Positions 29,104-39,672 of a DNA stretch of 55,000 nucleotides are shown here, in pieces. The stretch's first letter is position 1. The number at the start of each line of letters is the position of its first letter. The translations under genes and the position numbers were made by a program. The DNA comes from Exiguobacterium marinum DSM 16307 (GTDB lineage Bacteria > Bacillota > Bacilli > Exiguobacteriales > Exiguobacteriaceae). The DNA lies in NCBI RefSeq assembly GCF_000620845.1, contig NZ_KK211189.1, forward strand, positions 516,162 through 571,161, written 5' to 3'. The notes beneath the pieces are model-generated. The model saw only the letters and a list, made by a program, of their open reading frames with translations. It was not told where the DNA came from and did not search any database.

Positions 29104-29152
29104 TTCTCGCCAACTAAAAATACAATTGAAATCTTGAAAGGAGGGTACTCGG

Positions 29153-29620
29153 ATGCGTAAAAACCGTGCAGAACGTCGTGACGTTATCGCAGATCCGATC
29201 TACAACTCGAAATTGGTAACTCGCCTCATTAACCGTGTCATGTTAGACGGTAAAAAAGGTACAGCTCAAACTATCATTTACAACGCATTTGGCCTCATCG
29301 CTGAACGCTCAGGCAAAGAGCCTATGGAAGTGTTCGAAGAAGCAATGAACAACATCATGCCTGTACTTGAAGTTAAGGCACGCCGCGTAGGTGGAGCTAA
29401 CTACCAGGTTCCTGTTGAAGTTCGTCCAGAGCGCCGTACAACACTTGGTCTTCGTTACCTCGTGAACTACGCTCGTCTCCGCAACGAAAAGACGATGGAG
29501 CAACGTATCGCGAACGAAATCATGGATGCAGCCAACAACACTGGTGCATCTGTTAAGAGACGCGAAGACATGCATAAGATGGCAGAGGCAAACAAAGCGT
29601 TTGCTCACTATCGTTGGTAA
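29153..29620 (+). CDS. rpsG: Ribosomal protein S7
   Basis: S7 initiates assembly of the 30S head and contacts E-site tRNA; in E. coli it represses the str operon. Its 155 residues show the family core [40 protein letters not shown] and the C-terminal [23 protein letters not shown] precedes the ATG. It is separated from rpsL by 49 nt in which I see no strong structure. A bulged hairpin follows it before fusA. Confidence 0.98.
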   Translation: MRKNRAERRDVIADPIYNSKLVTRLINRVMLDGKKGTAQTIIYNAFGLIAERSGKEPMEVFEEAMNNIMPVLEVKARRVGGANYQVPVEVRPERRTTLGLRYLVNYARLRNEKTMEQRIANEIMDAANNTGASVKRREDMHKMAEANKAFAHYRW

Positions 29621-29629
29621 TTTAATCGT

Positions 29630-29669
29630 AAAGCCCACTCCGCCAAGCGTGGCTTAACGGAGTGGCTTT
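29630..29669 (+). promoter_or_regulatory. Hairpin in the rpsG-fusA spacer
   Basis: AAAGCCCACTCCG pairs with CGGAGTGGCTTT (12 bp, one bulged C). It is terminator-like but lacks a T-run beyond CTTTC. TATAAT at 29674-29679 follows closely and could be a weak internal fusA promoter, although a good -35 box is missing. Confidence 0.6.
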
Positions 29670-29732
29670 CGGGTATAATCATATCGTGTGCCAACACACG
29701 AAAATCAAATATGCGGAAGGAGAATACCCAGT

Positions 29733-31811
29733 ATGGCAAGAGAATTCTCCCTAAAGAATACTCGTAACATCGGGATCATGGCTCACATCGATGCCGGTAA
29801 AACGACAACAACTGAACGTATTCTTTATTACACAGGTCGTATCCATAAAATTGGTGAAACGCACGAAGGTGCTTCACAAATGGACTGGATGGAGCAGGAG
29901 CAAGAGCGTGGTATCACGATCACTTCGGCTGCGACAACTGCACAGTGGAATGGTCACCGTGTAAACATCATCGATACACCTGGACACGTAGACTTCACAG
30001 TAGAAGTTGAACGTTCACTTCGCGTACTTGATGGTGCTGTTGCTGTACTTGACGCTCAGTCAGGTGTAGAACCACAAACAGAAACTGTATGGCGTCAAGC
30101 GACGACATATGGTGTACCACGTGTCGTATTCGTCAACAAGATGGATAAAATCGGCGCAGACTTCTTGTACTCTGTGAAGACGCTTCATGAGCGCCTTCAT
30201 GCGAACGCATACGCGATTCAACTCCCAATCGGAGCAGAGGACAACTTCAAAGGGATCATCGATCTCGTTGAAATGAAGACTTACATGTACAACAACGACC
30301 TCGGTACTGACATCGAAGTGATTGATGGCTTCCCAGCTGACATGGCTGACCAAGCTGAAGAACTTCGCGGTCAATTGATCGAAGGTGTTGCTGACTTCAA
30401 CGAAGAGTTGATGATGAAGTACCTTGAAGGTGAAGAAATTTCAATTGAAGAATTGAAAGCTGCGATCCGTCAAGCGACACTTAGCGTTGAATTCTACCCT
30501 GTACTCGTTGGTTCTGCCTTCAAGAACAAAGGTGTTCAGCTTATGCTTAACGCCGTTGTTGATTACCTCCCATCACCAGTTGATGTCGAGTCAATCAAAG
30601 GGATCAACCTCGATACAGAAGAAGAAATCACACGTGAGCCTTCTGATGAAGCTCCATTCTCAGCACTTGCGTTCAAAGTTATGACTGACCCTTACGTCGG
30701 TAAATTGACGTTCTTCCGCGTGTACTCTGGTACAGCTGAAGCAGGATCATACGTGAAGAACTCGACTAAAGGGAAGCGTGAGCGTCTCGGTCGTATCCTT
30801 CAAATGCACGCAAACAGCCGTGAAGAGATTCCAATGGTATTCGCTGGTGACATCGCCGCTGCTGTTGGTTTCAAAGACACGACTACTGGTGACACGCTTT
30901 GTACTGAGAAAGATAACATCGTTCTCGAGTCAATGACGTTCCCAGAACCAGTTATCTCGGTTGCAATCGAGCCTAAATCGAAAGCAGACCAAGATAAAAT
31001 GGGTCAAGCTCTTGCGAAACTCGCAGAAGAAGATCCAACATTCCGCACTGAAACAAACCCTGAGACTGGTCAAACGATCATCTCTGGTATGGGTGAGCTT
31101 CACCTTGACATCCTCGTTGACCGTATGCGTCGCGAATTCAAAGTAGAAGCTAACGTTGGTGCACCACAAGTTGCTTACCGTGAAACAATCCGTGGCGCTG
31201 CGAAGATCGATTCGAAATTCGTTCGTCAGTCTGGTGGACGCGGTCAGTACGGTCACGTTGTCGTAGAATTCGAGCCGAACGAAGAAGGCGCTGGATTCGA
31301 GTTCGTGAACAAGATCGTCGGTGGTGTTGTACCACGTGAATACGTCCCAGCTGTTCAAAACGGGATTGAAGAAGCTCTCGAAAACGGTATCCTCGCTGGT
31401 TACCCAGTAGTAGACGTTAAAGCTCGTCTCGTATTCGGATCGTACCACGATGTCGACTCGAACGAGATGGCGTTTAAAGTTGCTGCTTCGATGGCGGTTA
31501 AACAACTTAAGGACCAAGCGAAAGCTGTTATCCTTGAGCCAATGATGCGTGTTGAAGTTGTTATCCCAGAAGAATACATGGGTGACATCATGGGTGACGT
31601 TACGTCACGCCGTGGACGCGTAGAAGGTATGGAAGCTCGCGGTAACGCTCAAGTTGTTAAAGCGATGATTCCACTTTCTGAAATGTTCGGTTACGCAACA
31701 TCACTTCGTTCACGTACGCAAGGACGTGGAACGTACTCGATGCACTTCGATCATTACGAAGAAGTACCGAAATCAATTGCTGAAGAAATCGTCAAAAAAG
31801 CGAACGGCTAA
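29733..31811 (+). CDS. fusA: EF-G, elongation factor G
   Basis: EF-G is the translational GTPase that drives translocation and, with RRF, ribosome recycling. ATG 29733 follows GGAAGGAG and gives 692 residues beginning [20 protein letters not shown]. GTPase motifs are AHIDAGKTT (G1), [11 protein letters not shown] (G2), DTPGHVDF (G3) and NKMDK (G4). Domains II to V follow, with the domain IV tip segment [14 protein letters not shown]. The upstream frame from 29688 is untranslated spacer. It is followed by tuf after a structured gap. Confidence 0.97.
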   Translation: MAREFSLKNTRNIGIMAHIDAGKTTTTERILYYTGRIHKIGETHEGASQMDWMEQEQERGITITSAATTAQWNGHRVNIIDTPGHVDFTVEVERSLRVLDGAVAVLDAQSGVEPQTETVWRQATTYGVPRVVFVNKMDKIGADFLYSVKTLHERLHANAYAIQLPIGAEDNFKGIIDLVEMKTYMYNNDLGTDIEVIDGFPADMADQAEELRGQLIEGVADFNEELMMKYLEGEEISIEELKAAIRQATLSVEFYPVLVGSAFKNKGVQLMLNAVVDYLPSPVDVESIKGINLDTEEEITREPSDEAPFSALAFKVMTDPYVGKLTFFRVYSGTAEAGSYVKNSTKGKRERLGRILQMHANSREEIPMVFAGDIAAAVGFKDTTTGDTLCTEKDNIVLESMTFPEPVISVAIEPKSKADQDKMGQALAKLAEEDPTFRTETNPETGQTIISGMGELHLDILVDRMRREFKVEANVGAPQVAYRETIRGAAKIDSKFVRQSGGRGQYGHVVVEFEPNEEGAGFEFVNKIVGGVVPREYVPAVQNGIEEALENGILAGYPVVDVKARLVFGSYHDVDSNEMAFKVAASMAVKQLKDQAKAVILEPMMRVEVVIPEEYMGDIMGDVTSRRGRVEGMEARGNAQVVKAMIPLSEMFGYATSLRSRTQGRGTYSMHFDHYEEVPKSIAEEIVKKANG

Positions 31812-31844
31812 TAACGGTTGTATCGCTAGATTGATTGTTGTAAG

Positions 31845-31885
31845 CTAAGGAGGACGTATGTTAAAAGTAACCTACGTCTTCCTAG
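31845..31885 (+). promoter_or_regulatory. Shine-Dalgarno-sequestering hairpin upstream of tuf
   Basis: CTAAGGAGGACGTA (31845-31858) pairs with TACGTCTTCCTAG (31873-31885), about 13 bp with one bulged A and one G-U pair and a 14-nt loop. It buries an AAGGAGG ribosome site and the first base of the ATG of an 11-codon ORF. The real tuf ribosome site (31911-31916) lies downstream and stays free. Confidence 0.6.
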
Positions 31886-31893
31886 TTAAATAA
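31858..31893 (+). CDS. Possible 11-codon leader ORF before tuf
   Basis: ATG 31858 lies 5 nt after a perfect AAGGAGG and opens a complete 11-residue frame ([11 protein letters not shown]) ending in TAA at 31891. There is no known family. The strong ribosome site is the main evidence; it lies inside a stable hairpin, so translation may be conditional. It could equally be chance within a structured spacer. If translated, it ends 31 nt before tuf and could influence tuf initiation or mRNA stability. Confidence 0.35.
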   Translation: MLKVTYVFLVK

Positions 31894-31924
31894 AACTAAT
31901 CGTTTAATAGAGGAGGAATCTAGA

Positions 31925-33112
31925 ATGGGTAAAGAAAAATTCGACCGTTCTAAGCCGCACGTTAACATTGGTACAATTGGCCACGTTGACCACGGTAAAA
32001 CAACTTTGACTGCAGCAATCTCTGCTGTACTTTCACGTGCACAAGGTAAAACAGCTACTAAGTTTGACCAAATCGATGGTGCTCCAGAAGAGCGCGAACG
32101 CGGTATCACAATCGCAACAGCTCACATCGAGTACGAAACTGAAAAGCGTCACTACGCACACGTTGACTGCCCAGGACACGCTGACTATGTTAAAAACATG
32201 ATCACTGGTGCTGCTCAAATGGACGGAGCAATCCTCGTTGTATCTGCAACAGATGGCCCAATGCCACAAACACGTGAGCACATCCTTCTTTCACGTCAAG
32301 TAGGTGTTCCTTACATCGTAGTCTTCATGAACAAAGTTGACATGGTAGACGATGAAGAGCTCCTCGAACTCGTTGAAATGGAAATCCGTGAACTTCTTTC
32401 TGAATATGACTTCCCAGGCGACGACCTCCCTGTAATCAAAGGTTCTGCACTTGGCGCACTTAACGGTGAAGCTCAGTGGGAAGAAAAAGTTATGGAACTC
32501 ATGAACGCTGTTGATGAGTACATCCCAGAACCAGTTCGTGACACTGATAAAGACTTCATGATGCCTGTTGAGGACGTATTCTCAATCACTGGTCGTGGTA
32601 CTGTAGCGACTGGTCGTGTTGAGCGTGGTGTTCTCCGCGTCAACGACGAAGTTGAAATCGTTGGTCTTACAGAAGAAACTAAGAAAACTGTATGTACTGG
32701 TGTAGAGATGTTCCGTAAGCTTCTCGACTACGCTGAAGCTGGCGACAACATCGGTGCACTTCTCCGTGGTGTATCACGTGAGGACATCGAGCGTGGACAA
32801 GTACTTGCTAAGCCAGGTTCAATCACACCACACTCTAAATTCAAAGCATCAATCTATGTTCTTTCTAAAGAAGAGGGTGGCCGTCACACGCCATTCTTCG
32901 CGAACTACCGCCCGCAGTTCTACTTCCGTACAACTGACGTAACAGGTATCGTTCACCTTCCAGAAGGTACTGAAATGGTAATGCCAGGAGACAACATCGA
33001 GTTGACGGTCGAATTGATTTCTACAATCGCGATCGAAGACGGTACACGTTTCTCTATCCGTGAGGGTGGCCGTACTGTAGGTGCTGGTTCAGTAACAGAA
33101 ATCATCGAGTAA
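31925..33112 (+). CDS. tuf: EF-Tu, elongation factor Tu
   Basis: EF-Tu delivers aminoacyl-tRNA to the ribosomal A site as a GTP complex. Its 395 residues show G1 [10 protein letters not shown], switch I near [14 protein letters not shown]3 [12 protein letters not shown] and G4 NKVDM. Domain II and III signatures include [17 protein letters not shown] and the aminoacyl-tRNA-binding [23 protein letters not shown] precedes ATG 31925. The codon choice is strongly biased, as expected for a highly expressed gene. A terminator ends the str operon. Confidence 0.98.
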   Translation: MGKEKFDRSKPHVNIGTIGHVDHGKTTLTAAISAVLSRAQGKTATKFDQIDGAPEERERGITIATAHIEYETEKRHYAHVDCPGHADYVKNMITGAAQMDGAILVVSATDGPMPQTREHILLSRQVGVPYIVVFMNKVDMVDDEELLELVEMEIRELLSEYDFPGDDLPVIKGSALGALNGEAQWEEKVMELMNAVDEYIPEPVRDTDKDFMMPVEDVFSITGRGTVATGRVERGVLRVNDEVEIVGLTEETKKTVCTGVEMFRKLLDYAEAGDNIGALLRGVSREDIERGQVLAKPGSITPHSKFKASIYVLSKEEGGRHTPFFANYRPQFYFRTTDVTGIVHLPEGTEMVMPGDNIELTVELISTIAIEDGTRFSIREGGRTVGAGSVTEIIE

Positions 33113-33137
33113 TCGATTGACTCATCTGAACAACTTC

Positions 33138-33170
33138 AAGCAGTCCGCAATATGCGGGCTGCTTTTTTGT
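33138..33170 (+). terminator. str operon terminator
   Basis: GCAGTCCGCA and TGCGGGCTGC pair around ATA (one T-G pair), followed by TTTTTTG. Confidence 0.88.
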
Positions 33171-33185
33171 GTTTTCATGATGACA

Positions 33186-33194
33186 TGGTAAGAT
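33186..33194 (+). promoter_or_regulatory. Extended -10 promoter candidate for the nucleotidyltransferase gene
   Basis: TGGTAAGAT fits an extended -10 element 27 nt before the start codon. No convincing -35 box is visible. Confidence 0.4.
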
Positions 33195-33220
33195 GAGGCA
33201 TACGAGAAAGGAGTGACGTC

Positions 33221-33730
33221 ATGCTGAAGCAATTGGAGACAATTTGTCGCCTGAATGGGATTGAGTATCGCATCGGTGGCTCACAACTGTTAAAGCACCA
33301 TGGCATCGTCGAGGTAACGAATGACATCGATGTCTTTGTTGAACCGGATCAGTTTGAAAAGATCGATTGCATACTAAGTCGCGCCGGGGAGAAGAAAGCC
33401 TCTGACCCACACGAGGCATACGTAACCACCTACTTTGGAGAGTACGTATTCGAGAGAACGGATGTGGACGTCATGTCTAGTTTCCGGATGAAGTGCACAG
33501 ACGGAATCTATACGCATCCTTTCATTGAACCAGATGGGCAATGGATGCACCTAGAGGAGTGGGTCGTCCTTTACACGGTCATCGGGCGTGAGGATAAACT
33601 AGCGTCATTGGTCAGCTATTTCAAGACAAACTCTATTAATGAAGGAATTGTCAAAGACTGTTTGAAACGAGCCCCGCAATCGGTCATAGAAGAGGTAACA
33701 GAGCGGTTTGGCGGGTTAATGAAACGCTAG
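33221..33730 (+). CDS. Nucleotidyltransferase-fold protein of unknown role
   Basis: The 169-residue protein has the pattern of a minor nucleotidyltransferase domain. GGSQLL (residues 19-24) matches the GG/GS motif, NDIDVFV gives the Asp35/Asp37 pair, and Asp81 or Asp83 in TDVDVM may be the third carboxylate. This layout is seen in AbiEii-like toxins, in DUF6036-like proteins and in some aminoglycoside nucleotidyltransferases; I cannot say which applies. AAAGGAG precedes ATG 33221. It stands alone between the str terminator and the S10 leader, with no partner gene, where B. subtilis has an unrelated gene. Codon use is less biased than in its neighbours, suggesting a later insertion. Confidence 0.75.
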   Translation: MLKQLETICRLNGIEYRIGGSQLLKHHGIVEVTNDIDVFVEPDQFEKIDCILSRAGEKKASDPHEAYVTTYFGEYVFERTDVDVMSSFRMKCTDGIYTHPFIEPDGQWMHLEEWVVLYTVIGREDKLASLVSYFKTNSINEGIVKDCLKRAPQSVIEEVTERFGGLMKR

Positions 33731-33788
33731 GTAGAGTTGACATGGGAGTTCGTTTAAAAAATAGTTCAATAAAAGAATGAATTTTTAC

Positions 33789-33817
33789 TTGCAAAAGCTC
33801 GTAAATCTTGTTACATT
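33789..33817 (+). promoter_or_regulatory. S10 operon promoter P1
   Basis: TTGCAA at 33789-33794 and TACATT at 33812-33817 are 17 bp apart. TTGACA at 33737 with AATAGT at 33760 is a further, weaker candidate upstream. Confidence 0.7.
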
Positions 33818-34416
<599 letters not shown>

Positions 34417-34477
34417 TTCTTCATATAGTAGATACTAGCCAGAAGAGACAATTAATTATTAACAGGAGGTGTATCTC

Positions 34478-35104
34478 ATGGCTAAAGGAATCTTAGGAAC
34501 AAAACTTGGTATGACTCAAATCTTCAACGAAGCAGGCGAAGTTGTACCGGTAACAGTAGTTGCTGTCGAAGGTAACGTCGTTCTTCAACTTAAAACAGTT
34601 GATACAGACGGTTACGAAGCAGTTCAACTTGGTTTCGGAGACATCAAAGAATCACGTCAAAACAAACCATCAAAAGGTCACGCTGCGAAAGCAAACGCGA
34701 CACCTAAGCGCTTCATCAAAGAAGTTCGTACTTCAGTAGAAGGATACGAAATCGGTCAAGAGATTAAGGCAGACATTTTCGCTGCAGGTGAATTAGTAGA
34801 CGTTACAGGTACATCGAAAGGTAAAGGATTCCAAGGTGCGATCAAGCGTCACGGACAATCACGTGGACCAATGGCTCACGGTTCGCGCTACCACCGTCGT
34901 CCTGGTTCGATGGGTCCTGTCGCTCCTAACCGCGTATTCAAAGGGAAACTTCTTCCTGGTCAAATGGGTGGAGAGCGTAAAACAATTCAAAACCTTGAAA
35001 TCGTTAAAGTTGATGTGGAACGCGGCCTTCTCCTCGTGAAAGGTGCTATTCCAGGCGCTCGTAAATCGAACGTCATCATCAAAACAGCGGTCAAAGGTAA
35101 CTAA
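34478..35104 (+). CDS. rplC: Ribosomal protein L3
   Basis: L3 is an early-assembling 50S protein whose long loop reaches the peptidyl-transferase centre. ATG 34478 follows AGGAGGTG and gives 208 residues starting [16 protein letters not shown]; the frame upstream to 34469 is unlikely. The central loop [20 protein letters not shown] and the [17 protein letters not shown] segment are typical. It lies between rpsJ and rplD in canonical order. Confidence 0.98.
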   Translation: MAKGILGTKLGMTQIFNEAGEVVPVTVVAVEGNVVLQLKTVDTDGYEAVQLGFGDIKESRQNKPSKGHAAKANATPKRFIKEVRTSVEGYEIGQEIKADIFAAGELVDVTGTSKGKGFQGAIKRHGQSRGPMAHGSRYHRRPGSMGPVAPNRVFKGKLLPGQMGGERKTIQNLEIVKVDVERGLLLVKGAIPGARKSNVIIKTAVKGN

Positions 35105-35132
35105 TTAACTGCACGGAAAGGAGGAATTACGA

Positions 35133-35756
35133 ATGCCTAAAGTAGCTTTGCTTAACCAAACAGGTTCACAAGTTGGCGAAATCGAATTGGCAGAAGCCAT
35201 CTTCGGAATCGAGCCAAACGAATCAGTACTTTACGACGCAATCGTCATGCAACAAGCATCACGCCGTCAAGGTACTCACGATACGAAAGGTCGCTCGGAA
35301 GTACGCGGTGGCGGCCGTAAACCATGGAAACAAAAGGGAACTGGTCGTGCGCGCCAAGGTTCTATCCGCTCACCACAATGGGTTGGTGGTGGTACAGTCT
35401 TCGGTCCAACACCACGTTCATACTCTTACAAACTTCCTAAGAAAGTTCGTCGTTTAGCACTTCTCTCGGCACTTTCGTCGAAAGTACAAAACAACGAATT
35501 CATCGTCCTCGAAGGCCTTGCTTTCGATGCACCAAAAACAAAAGATATGGCTGCTGTACTCAACAGCCTATCAGTAGAACGTAAGGCTCTTGTAGTCACA
35601 GCGGACTACAATGAGACTATCGCTCTCGCAGCTCGTAACATCCCAGGAGTGACTGTGATCGACGCAGCAGGCGTAAACGTTCTTGACCTCGTTGCTAACG
35701 ACAAAGTCATCTTCACTAAAGATGCGGTTGCGAAGGTAGAGGAGGTGCTTGCATAA
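35133..35756 (+). CDS. rplD: Ribosomal protein L4
   Basis: L4 lines the exit tunnel with a long basic loop and in E. coli represses the S10 operon. Its 207 residues include the loop [20 protein letters not shown] and the [16 protein letters not shown] segment, both unaltered where macrolide-resistance changes usually arise. AAAGGAGG precedes the ATG. The stop codon TAATG overlaps the rplW start by one base, implying coupled translation. Confidence 0.98.
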   Translation: MPKVALLNQTGSQVGEIELAEAIFGIEPNESVLYDAIVMQQASRRQGTHDTKGRSEVRGGGRKPWKQKGTGRARQGSIRSPQWVGGGTVFGPTPRSYSYKLPKKVRRLALLSALSSKVQNNEFIVLEGLAFDAPKTKDMAAVLNSLSVERKALVVTADYNETIALAARNIPGVTVIDAAGVNVLDLVANDKVIFTKDAVAKVEEVLA

Positions 35757-36037
35757 TGGCACAAGCATACGATATCATCAAACGTCCGATCATTACTGAA
35801 CGTTCAGTTAGCCTCATGGAAGCTAACAAATACGTTTTCGAAATCGACGTAAAAGCGACTAAATCGCAAGTAAAACACGCTATCGAAACAATCTTCAACG
35901 TGAAAGTTGCTTCGGTAAACACAATGAACTACAAACCGAAAGCGAAACGTGTCGGTCGTCACGCTGGTTACACAGCTCGCCGTAAAAAAGCGATCGTAAC
36001 TCTTGCTGAAGGCAACACAATCGACTTCCTCGGTTAA
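35756..36037 (+). CDS. rplW: Ribosomal protein L23
   Basis: L23 sits at the tunnel exit and docks trigger factor and SRP. The 93-residue protein shows [21 protein letters not shown] and [19 protein letters not shown], with the extended rRNA-binding loop around [12 protein letters not shown]. The start overlaps the rplD stop, and the ribosome site GAGGTG lies inside rplD. Confidence 0.97.
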   Translation: MAQAYDIIKRPIITERSVSLMEANKYVFEIDVKATKSQVKHAIETIFNVKVASVNTMNYKPKAKRVGRHAGYTARRKKAIVTLAEGNTIDFLG

Positions 36038-36071
36038 TTAACTACCTTAGAAGAAAAGGAGGGAATCCTCG

Positions 36072-36902
36072 ATGGCAATCAAAAAGTTTAAGCCGACCAC
36101 TAACGGTCGTCGTAACATGACATCTCTTGATTTTGCAGAGATCACAACGAATCGCCCTGAAAAATCGTTAACTGAAAAGCTTTCGAAAAAAGGCGGACGT
36201 AACAACCAAGGTCGCTTGACTGTTCGTCACCAAGGTGGCGGTCACAAGCGTAAATACCGTATCATCGATTTCAAACGTAACAAAGATGGCGTTGCAGGAC
36301 GTGTGTCAACGATCGAATACGATCCAAACCGTTCAGCTAACATCGCACTCATCAACTATGTAGATGGTGAGAAACGTTACATCCTCGCTCCTAAGGGCAT
36401 CAAAGTGGGCATGGAAATCATGTCTGGTCCTGAAGCGGATATCAAAGTGGGGAACGCTCTTCCACTCGTAAACATCCCTGTCGGTACAACAATCCACAAC
36501 ATCGAGCTTAAGCCTGGTAAAGGCGGTCAGCTAGTTCGTGCGGCTGGTGCATCGGCACAAATCCAAGGACGTGACGGCAAGTACGTCATCGTTCGTCTTC
36601 AATCAGGTGAATCACGTTTGTTCCTCGGCACTTGCCGCGCGACAATCGGTTCAGTTGGTAACGAAGAACACGAACTCGTAAACATCGGTAAAGCAGGACG
36701 TTCACGTTGGTTAGGCAAACGCCCAACAGTACGTGGTTCTGTAATGAACCCGGTTGATCACCCACACGGTGGTGGTGAAGGTCGTGCGCCAATCGGTCGT
36801 ACGGGCCCACTTACTCCTTGGGGTAAACCAGCTCTTGGTCTTAAAACTCGTAAGAAAAACAAATCGAGCGACATGTACATCCTTCGTCGCCGTAAGAAAT
36901 AA
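36072..36902 (+). CDS. rplB: Ribosomal protein L2
   Basis: L2 is needed for subunit joining and peptidyl-transferase assembly. Its 276 residues include the conserved His in [18 protein letters not shown] near the C-terminus, the OB-fold [19 protein letters not shown] region and a basic RKKNKSS tail. AAAGGAGGG precedes the ATG. A bulged hairpin lies in the 66-nt gap to rpsS. Confidence 0.98.
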   Translation: MAIKKFKPTTNGRRNMTSLDFAEITTNRPEKSLTEKLSKKGGRNNQGRLTVRHQGGGHKRKYRIIDFKRNKDGVAGRVSTIEYDPNRSANIALINYVDGEKRYILAPKGIKVGMEIMSGPEADIKVGNALPLVNIPVGTTIHNIELKPGKGGQLVRAAGASAQIQGRDGKYVIVRLQSGESRLFLGTCRATIGSVGNEEHELVNIGKAGRSRWLGKRPTVRGSVMNPVDHPHGGGEGRAPIGRTGPLTPWGKPALGLKTRKKNKSSDMYILRRRKK

Positions 36903-36909
36903 TTACTAC

Positions 36910-36949
36910 ATGATTCTCGGGCGGTTCGAAAGGGCCGTTCCCGAATCAT
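36910..36949 (+). promoter_or_regulatory. Hairpin in the rplB-rpsS spacer
   Basis: ATGATTCTCGGG pairs with CCCGAATCAT, leaving a two-base bulge, with a further CGG/CCG inside. No T-run follows. The rpsS ribosome site begins 6-8 bases after it, so it may set spacing, processing or translation level. Confidence 0.5.
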
Positions 36950-36968
36950 TCCAAAGGGAGGTTCTAAC

Positions 36969-37244
36969 ATGGGTCGCAGCTTGAAAAAAGGTCCATTCGC
37001 AGATCACCACTTGCTCGCTAAAGTTGATAAAATCAACGAATCTGGTGAGAAGCAAGTCATCAAAACTTGGTCACGTCGCTCGACGATCTTCCCAGAATTC
37101 ATGGGTCACACGTTCGGTGTACACGATGGTCGTAAACACGTACCAGTATTCGTGACAGAAGACATGGTTGGTCACAAACTTGGTGAATTCGCTCCAACAC
37201 GCACGTACAAAGGTCACGGATCAGACAAGAAAACGAAACGGTAA
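36969..37244 (+). CDS. rpsS: Ribosomal protein S19
   Basis: S19 is a 30S head protein near the A-site finger contact. The 91 residues show [19 protein letters not shown], the [20 protein letters not shown] core and a basic tail [19 protein letters not shown] precedes the ATG. It is followed by rplV after 20 nt. Confidence 0.98.
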   Translation: MGRSLKKGPFADHHLLAKVDKINESGEKQVIKTWSRRSTIFPEFMGHTFGVHDGRKHVPVFVTEDMVGHKLGEFAPTRTYKGHGSDKKTKR

Positions 37245-37264
37245 TTTGAGGGGAGGTCAAATCC

Positions 37265-37597
37265 ATGCAAGCTAAAGCATCAGCTAATATGGTCCGTCTT
37301 GCTCCTCGCAAAGCACGTCTCGTTGTAGACTTAATTCGCGGGAAACAAGTCGGCGAAGCGCTCTCTGTCCTTGCTCACACAAACAAGGCAGCATCGCCAG
37401 TCGTTGAGAAAGTATTAAAATCAGCGATTGCTAACGCAGAGCACAACTACGATATGAACATTGAGAACCTTGTTGTAACAGAAGCTTTTGTCAACGAAGG
37501 TCCAACACTCAAACGCTTCCGCCCACGTGCGATGGGTCGCGCAAGCCGCATTAACAAACGCACAAGCCACATCCACATCGTGGTAACTGAGAAATAA
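37265..37597 (+). CDS. rplV: Ribosomal protein L22
   Basis: L22 contacts all 23S domains and its beta-hairpin lines the exit tunnel. The 110-residue protein begins [20 protein letters not shown], and the hairpin region [20 protein letters not shown], where macrolide-resistance changes map, is unaltered. GGGGAGGTC precedes the ATG. It lies 13 nt before rpsC. Confidence 0.98.
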   Translation: MQAKASANMVRLAPRKARLVVDLIRGKQVGEALSVLAHTNKAASPVVEKVLKSAIANAEHNYDMNIENLVVTEAFVNEGPTLKRFRPRAMGRASRINKRTSHIHIVVTEK

Positions 37598-37610
37598 GGA
37601 GGGATATGTA

Positions 37611-38270
37611 GTGGGTCAAAAGGTAAATCCGCACGGTCTTCGCGTTGGTGTTATCAAAGACTGGGATTCGCGTTGGTACGCTGAGAAAGACTACGCTGAT
37701 CTCCTTCATGAAGACTTCGTTATTCGTGAATACATCGAAAACAAAATGAAGGATGCTAGTGTTTCTAAAGTTGAAATCGAACGCGCTGCAAACCGCGTGA
37801 ACATTTCGCTTCACACTGCGAAGCCAGGTATGGTAATCGGTAAAGGTGGTTCTGAAATCGAATCACTCCGTAAACACATCACAAAACTCGCTGACGGAAA
37901 ACGCGTTCACATCAACGTTGTTGAAGTGAAAAATGCTGACGCTGTAGCGAAGCTTGTAGCAGAAAACATTGCTCGTCAATTGGAAGGTCGTGTATCATTC
38001 CGTCGTGCAATGAAACAATCAATTCAACGTTCGATGCGCACAGGCATCAAAGGGATCAAAACAGAAGTTTCTGGTCGTCTTGGTGGCGCTGATATCGCTC
38101 GTTCAGAGAAATACTCGGAAGGAACAGTTCCACTTCACACACTCCGTGCCGACATCGACTACGGAACAGCTGAAGCTGACACAACTTACGGTAAAATCGG
38201 CGTAAAAGTTTGGTTATACCACGGTGAAGTTCTTCCAACAAAAAACAACACAGCGAAAAACGCTGAATAA
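37611..38270 (+). CDS. rpsC: Ribosomal protein S3
   Basis: S3 forms part of the mRNA entry tunnel and has helicase-like activity there. The 219 residues contain the KH domain with [18 protein letters not shown] and the C-terminal domain core [20 protein letters not shown]. The start is GTG 37611 ([15 protein letters not shown]), placed 7-8 nt after AAGGAGGG. The neighbour order rplV-rpsC-rplP is canonical. Confidence 0.98.
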   Translation: MGQKVNPHGLRVGVIKDWDSRWYAEKDYADLLHEDFVIREYIENKMKDASVSKVEIERAANRVNISLHTAKPGMVIGKGGSEIESLRKHITKLADGKRVHINVVEVKNADAVAKLVAENIARQLEGRVSFRRAMKQSIQRSMRTGIKGIKTEVSGRLGGADIARSEKYSEGTVPLHTLRADIDYGTAEADTTYGKIGVKVWLYHGEVLPTKNNTAKNAE

Positions 38271-38302
38271 TAAACACTCTTTCAGGAAGGAGGCAACACA
38301 CT

Positions 38303-38740
38303 ATGTTGTTACCTAAACGCGTGAAATATCGTCGTGTACACCGTGGTAAAATGCGCGGGAACGCTAAACGCGGCACAACTGTACACTTCGGTGAGTTCGG
38401 TCTCCAAGCTCTCGAAGCGAGCTGGATTACAAACCGTCAAATCGAATCAGCACGTATTGCAATGACACGTTATATGAAACGTGGTGGTAAAGTGTGGATC
38501 AAGATCTTCCCACACAAACCTTACACTAAAAAGCCTCTCGAAGTCCGAATGGGTTCGGGTAAAGGTGCTCCAGAAGGCTGGGTAGCTGTAGTTAAGCCTG
38601 GCAAAGTAATGTTCGAAATCGCAGGTGTATCTGAGGAAGTGGCACGTGAGGCACTTCGTCTTGCATCGCACAAACTTCCAGTGAAATGTAAGTTCGTGAA
38701 ACGTGAAGAAAATGGTGGTGATACGAATGAAAGCAACTGA
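38303..38740 (+). CDS. rplP: Ribosomal protein L16
   Basis: L16 lies near the A-site tRNA elbow and is important for late 50S assembly. The 145 residues begin [19 protein letters not shown] and include [20 protein letters not shown] and the [17 protein letters not shown] loop. AAGGAGGC precedes the ATG. Its 3' end overlaps rpmC by 14 nt in another frame, giving tight coupling. Confidence 0.98.
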   Translation: MLLPKRVKYRRVHRGKMRGNAKRGTTVHFGEFGLQALEASWITNRQIESARIAMTRYMKRGGKVWIKIFPHKPYTKKPLEVRMGSGKGAPEGWVAVVKPGKVMFEIAGVSEEVAREALRLASHKLPVKCKFVKREENGGDTNESN

Positions 38741-38930
38741 TCTCCGTCAATCAACAACTGAAGAGCTCAACGGTAAAGTGGGCGAGTGGAAAGAAGAACT
38801 CTTTAACCTGCGCTTCCAACTTGCTACAGGTCAGCTTGAGAATCCTGCTCGTATCCGTGAAGTACGCAAGTCGATTGCGCGTGCTAAAACGATTCTTCGT
38901 GAACGCGAACTCGGCATCAACAACGCCTAA
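38727..38930 (+). CDS. rpmC: Ribosomal protein L29
   Basis: L29 sits beside L23 at the tunnel exit. ATG 38727 ([14 protein letters not shown]) gives 67 residues of the usual two-helix hairpin with [19 protein letters not shown]. An in-frame upstream start at 38703 is unlikely because it lies inside rplP and lacks family similarity. GGTGGTG within rplP serves as the ribosome site. Confidence 0.97.
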   Translation: MKATDLRQSTTEELNGKVGEWKEELFNLRFQLATGQLENPARIREVRKSIARAKTILRERELGINNA

Positions 38931-38962
38931 TTACATCGGATTCTTGAGAGGAGGTAACACTC

Positions 38963-39223
38963 ATGGAACGCAACAACCGTAAAGTGTTCACTGGTCGCGT
39001 CGTGTCTGACAAAATGGACAAAACGATCGTCGTCGCAGTAGAAACAAAGGTTCGTCATAAACTTTATGGCAAACGTGTAAACTACACGAAAAAATATAAA
39101 GCACACGATGAGAACAACGTCGCTAAAGTGGGCGATATCGTTCGCATCGCGGAAACACGTCCTCTTTCTAAAGACAAACGTTTCCGTCTTGTAACAGTAG
39201 TAGAAGAATCAGTAATCATCTAA
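38963..39223 (+). CDS. rpsQ: Ribosomal protein S17
   Basis: S17 is an OB-fold primary 16S rRNA-binding protein of the 30S body. The 86 residues show [20 protein letters not shown], the [16 protein letters not shown] region and [30 protein letters not shown] precedes the ATG. It is followed by rplN after 44 nt. Confidence 0.98.
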   Translation: MERNNRKVFTGRVVSDKMDKTIVVAVETKVRHKLYGKRVNYTKKYKAHDENNVAKVGDIVRIAETRPLSKDKRFRLVTVVEESVII

Positions 39224-39267
39224 TAACAGTTCGGATTTATTAAACATCCGGAGGGAGGTACACTCGC

Positions 39268-39636
39268 ATGATTCAACAAGAATCTCGCTTGAAAGTAGCA
39301 GACAACTCTGGCGCGCGTGAACTGTTGACAATTAAGGTTCTCGGTGGTTCTGGTCGTAAGACTGCAAACATCGGTGACGTTATCGTCGCAACGGTAAAAC
39401 AAGCAACACCAGGTGGCGTTGTTAAAAAAGGTGACGTTGTCAGAGCAGTTGTCGTTCGTACAAAACGCGGCGCTCGTCGTAAAGATGGTTCGTACATCCG
39501 TTTCGATGAGAACGCAGCAGTCATTATCAAAGATGACAAGAGCCCACGCGGCACACGGATCTTCGGGCCAGTTGCACGTGAACTTCGTGAAAAAGAATTC
39601 ATGAAGATCGTTTCGTTGGCACCGGAAGTACTTTAA
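39268..39636 (+). CDS. rplN: Ribosomal protein L14
   Basis: L14 forms intersubunit bridges with 16S helix 14 and interacts with the silencing factor RsfS. The 122 residues begin [19 protein letters not shown] and contain the [21 protein letters not shown] and [11 protein letters not shown] signatures. GGAGGGAGG precedes the ATG. Confidence 0.98.
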   Translation: MIQQESRLKVADNSGARELLTIKVLGGSGRKTANIGDVIVATVKQATPGGVVKKGDVVRAVVVRTKRGARRKDGSYIRFDENAAVIIKDDKSPRGTRIFGPVARELREKEFMKIVSLAPEVL

Positions 39637-39672
39637 TTTCCAATTTCAATCCTATAAGGAGGTGCGCAAACG

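Noticed and set aside
29674-29679. TATAAT before fusA as a firm promoter
   Set aside because: No acceptable -35 box lies 16-18 bp upstream; it overlaps a hairpin and is mentioned only as a possibility.
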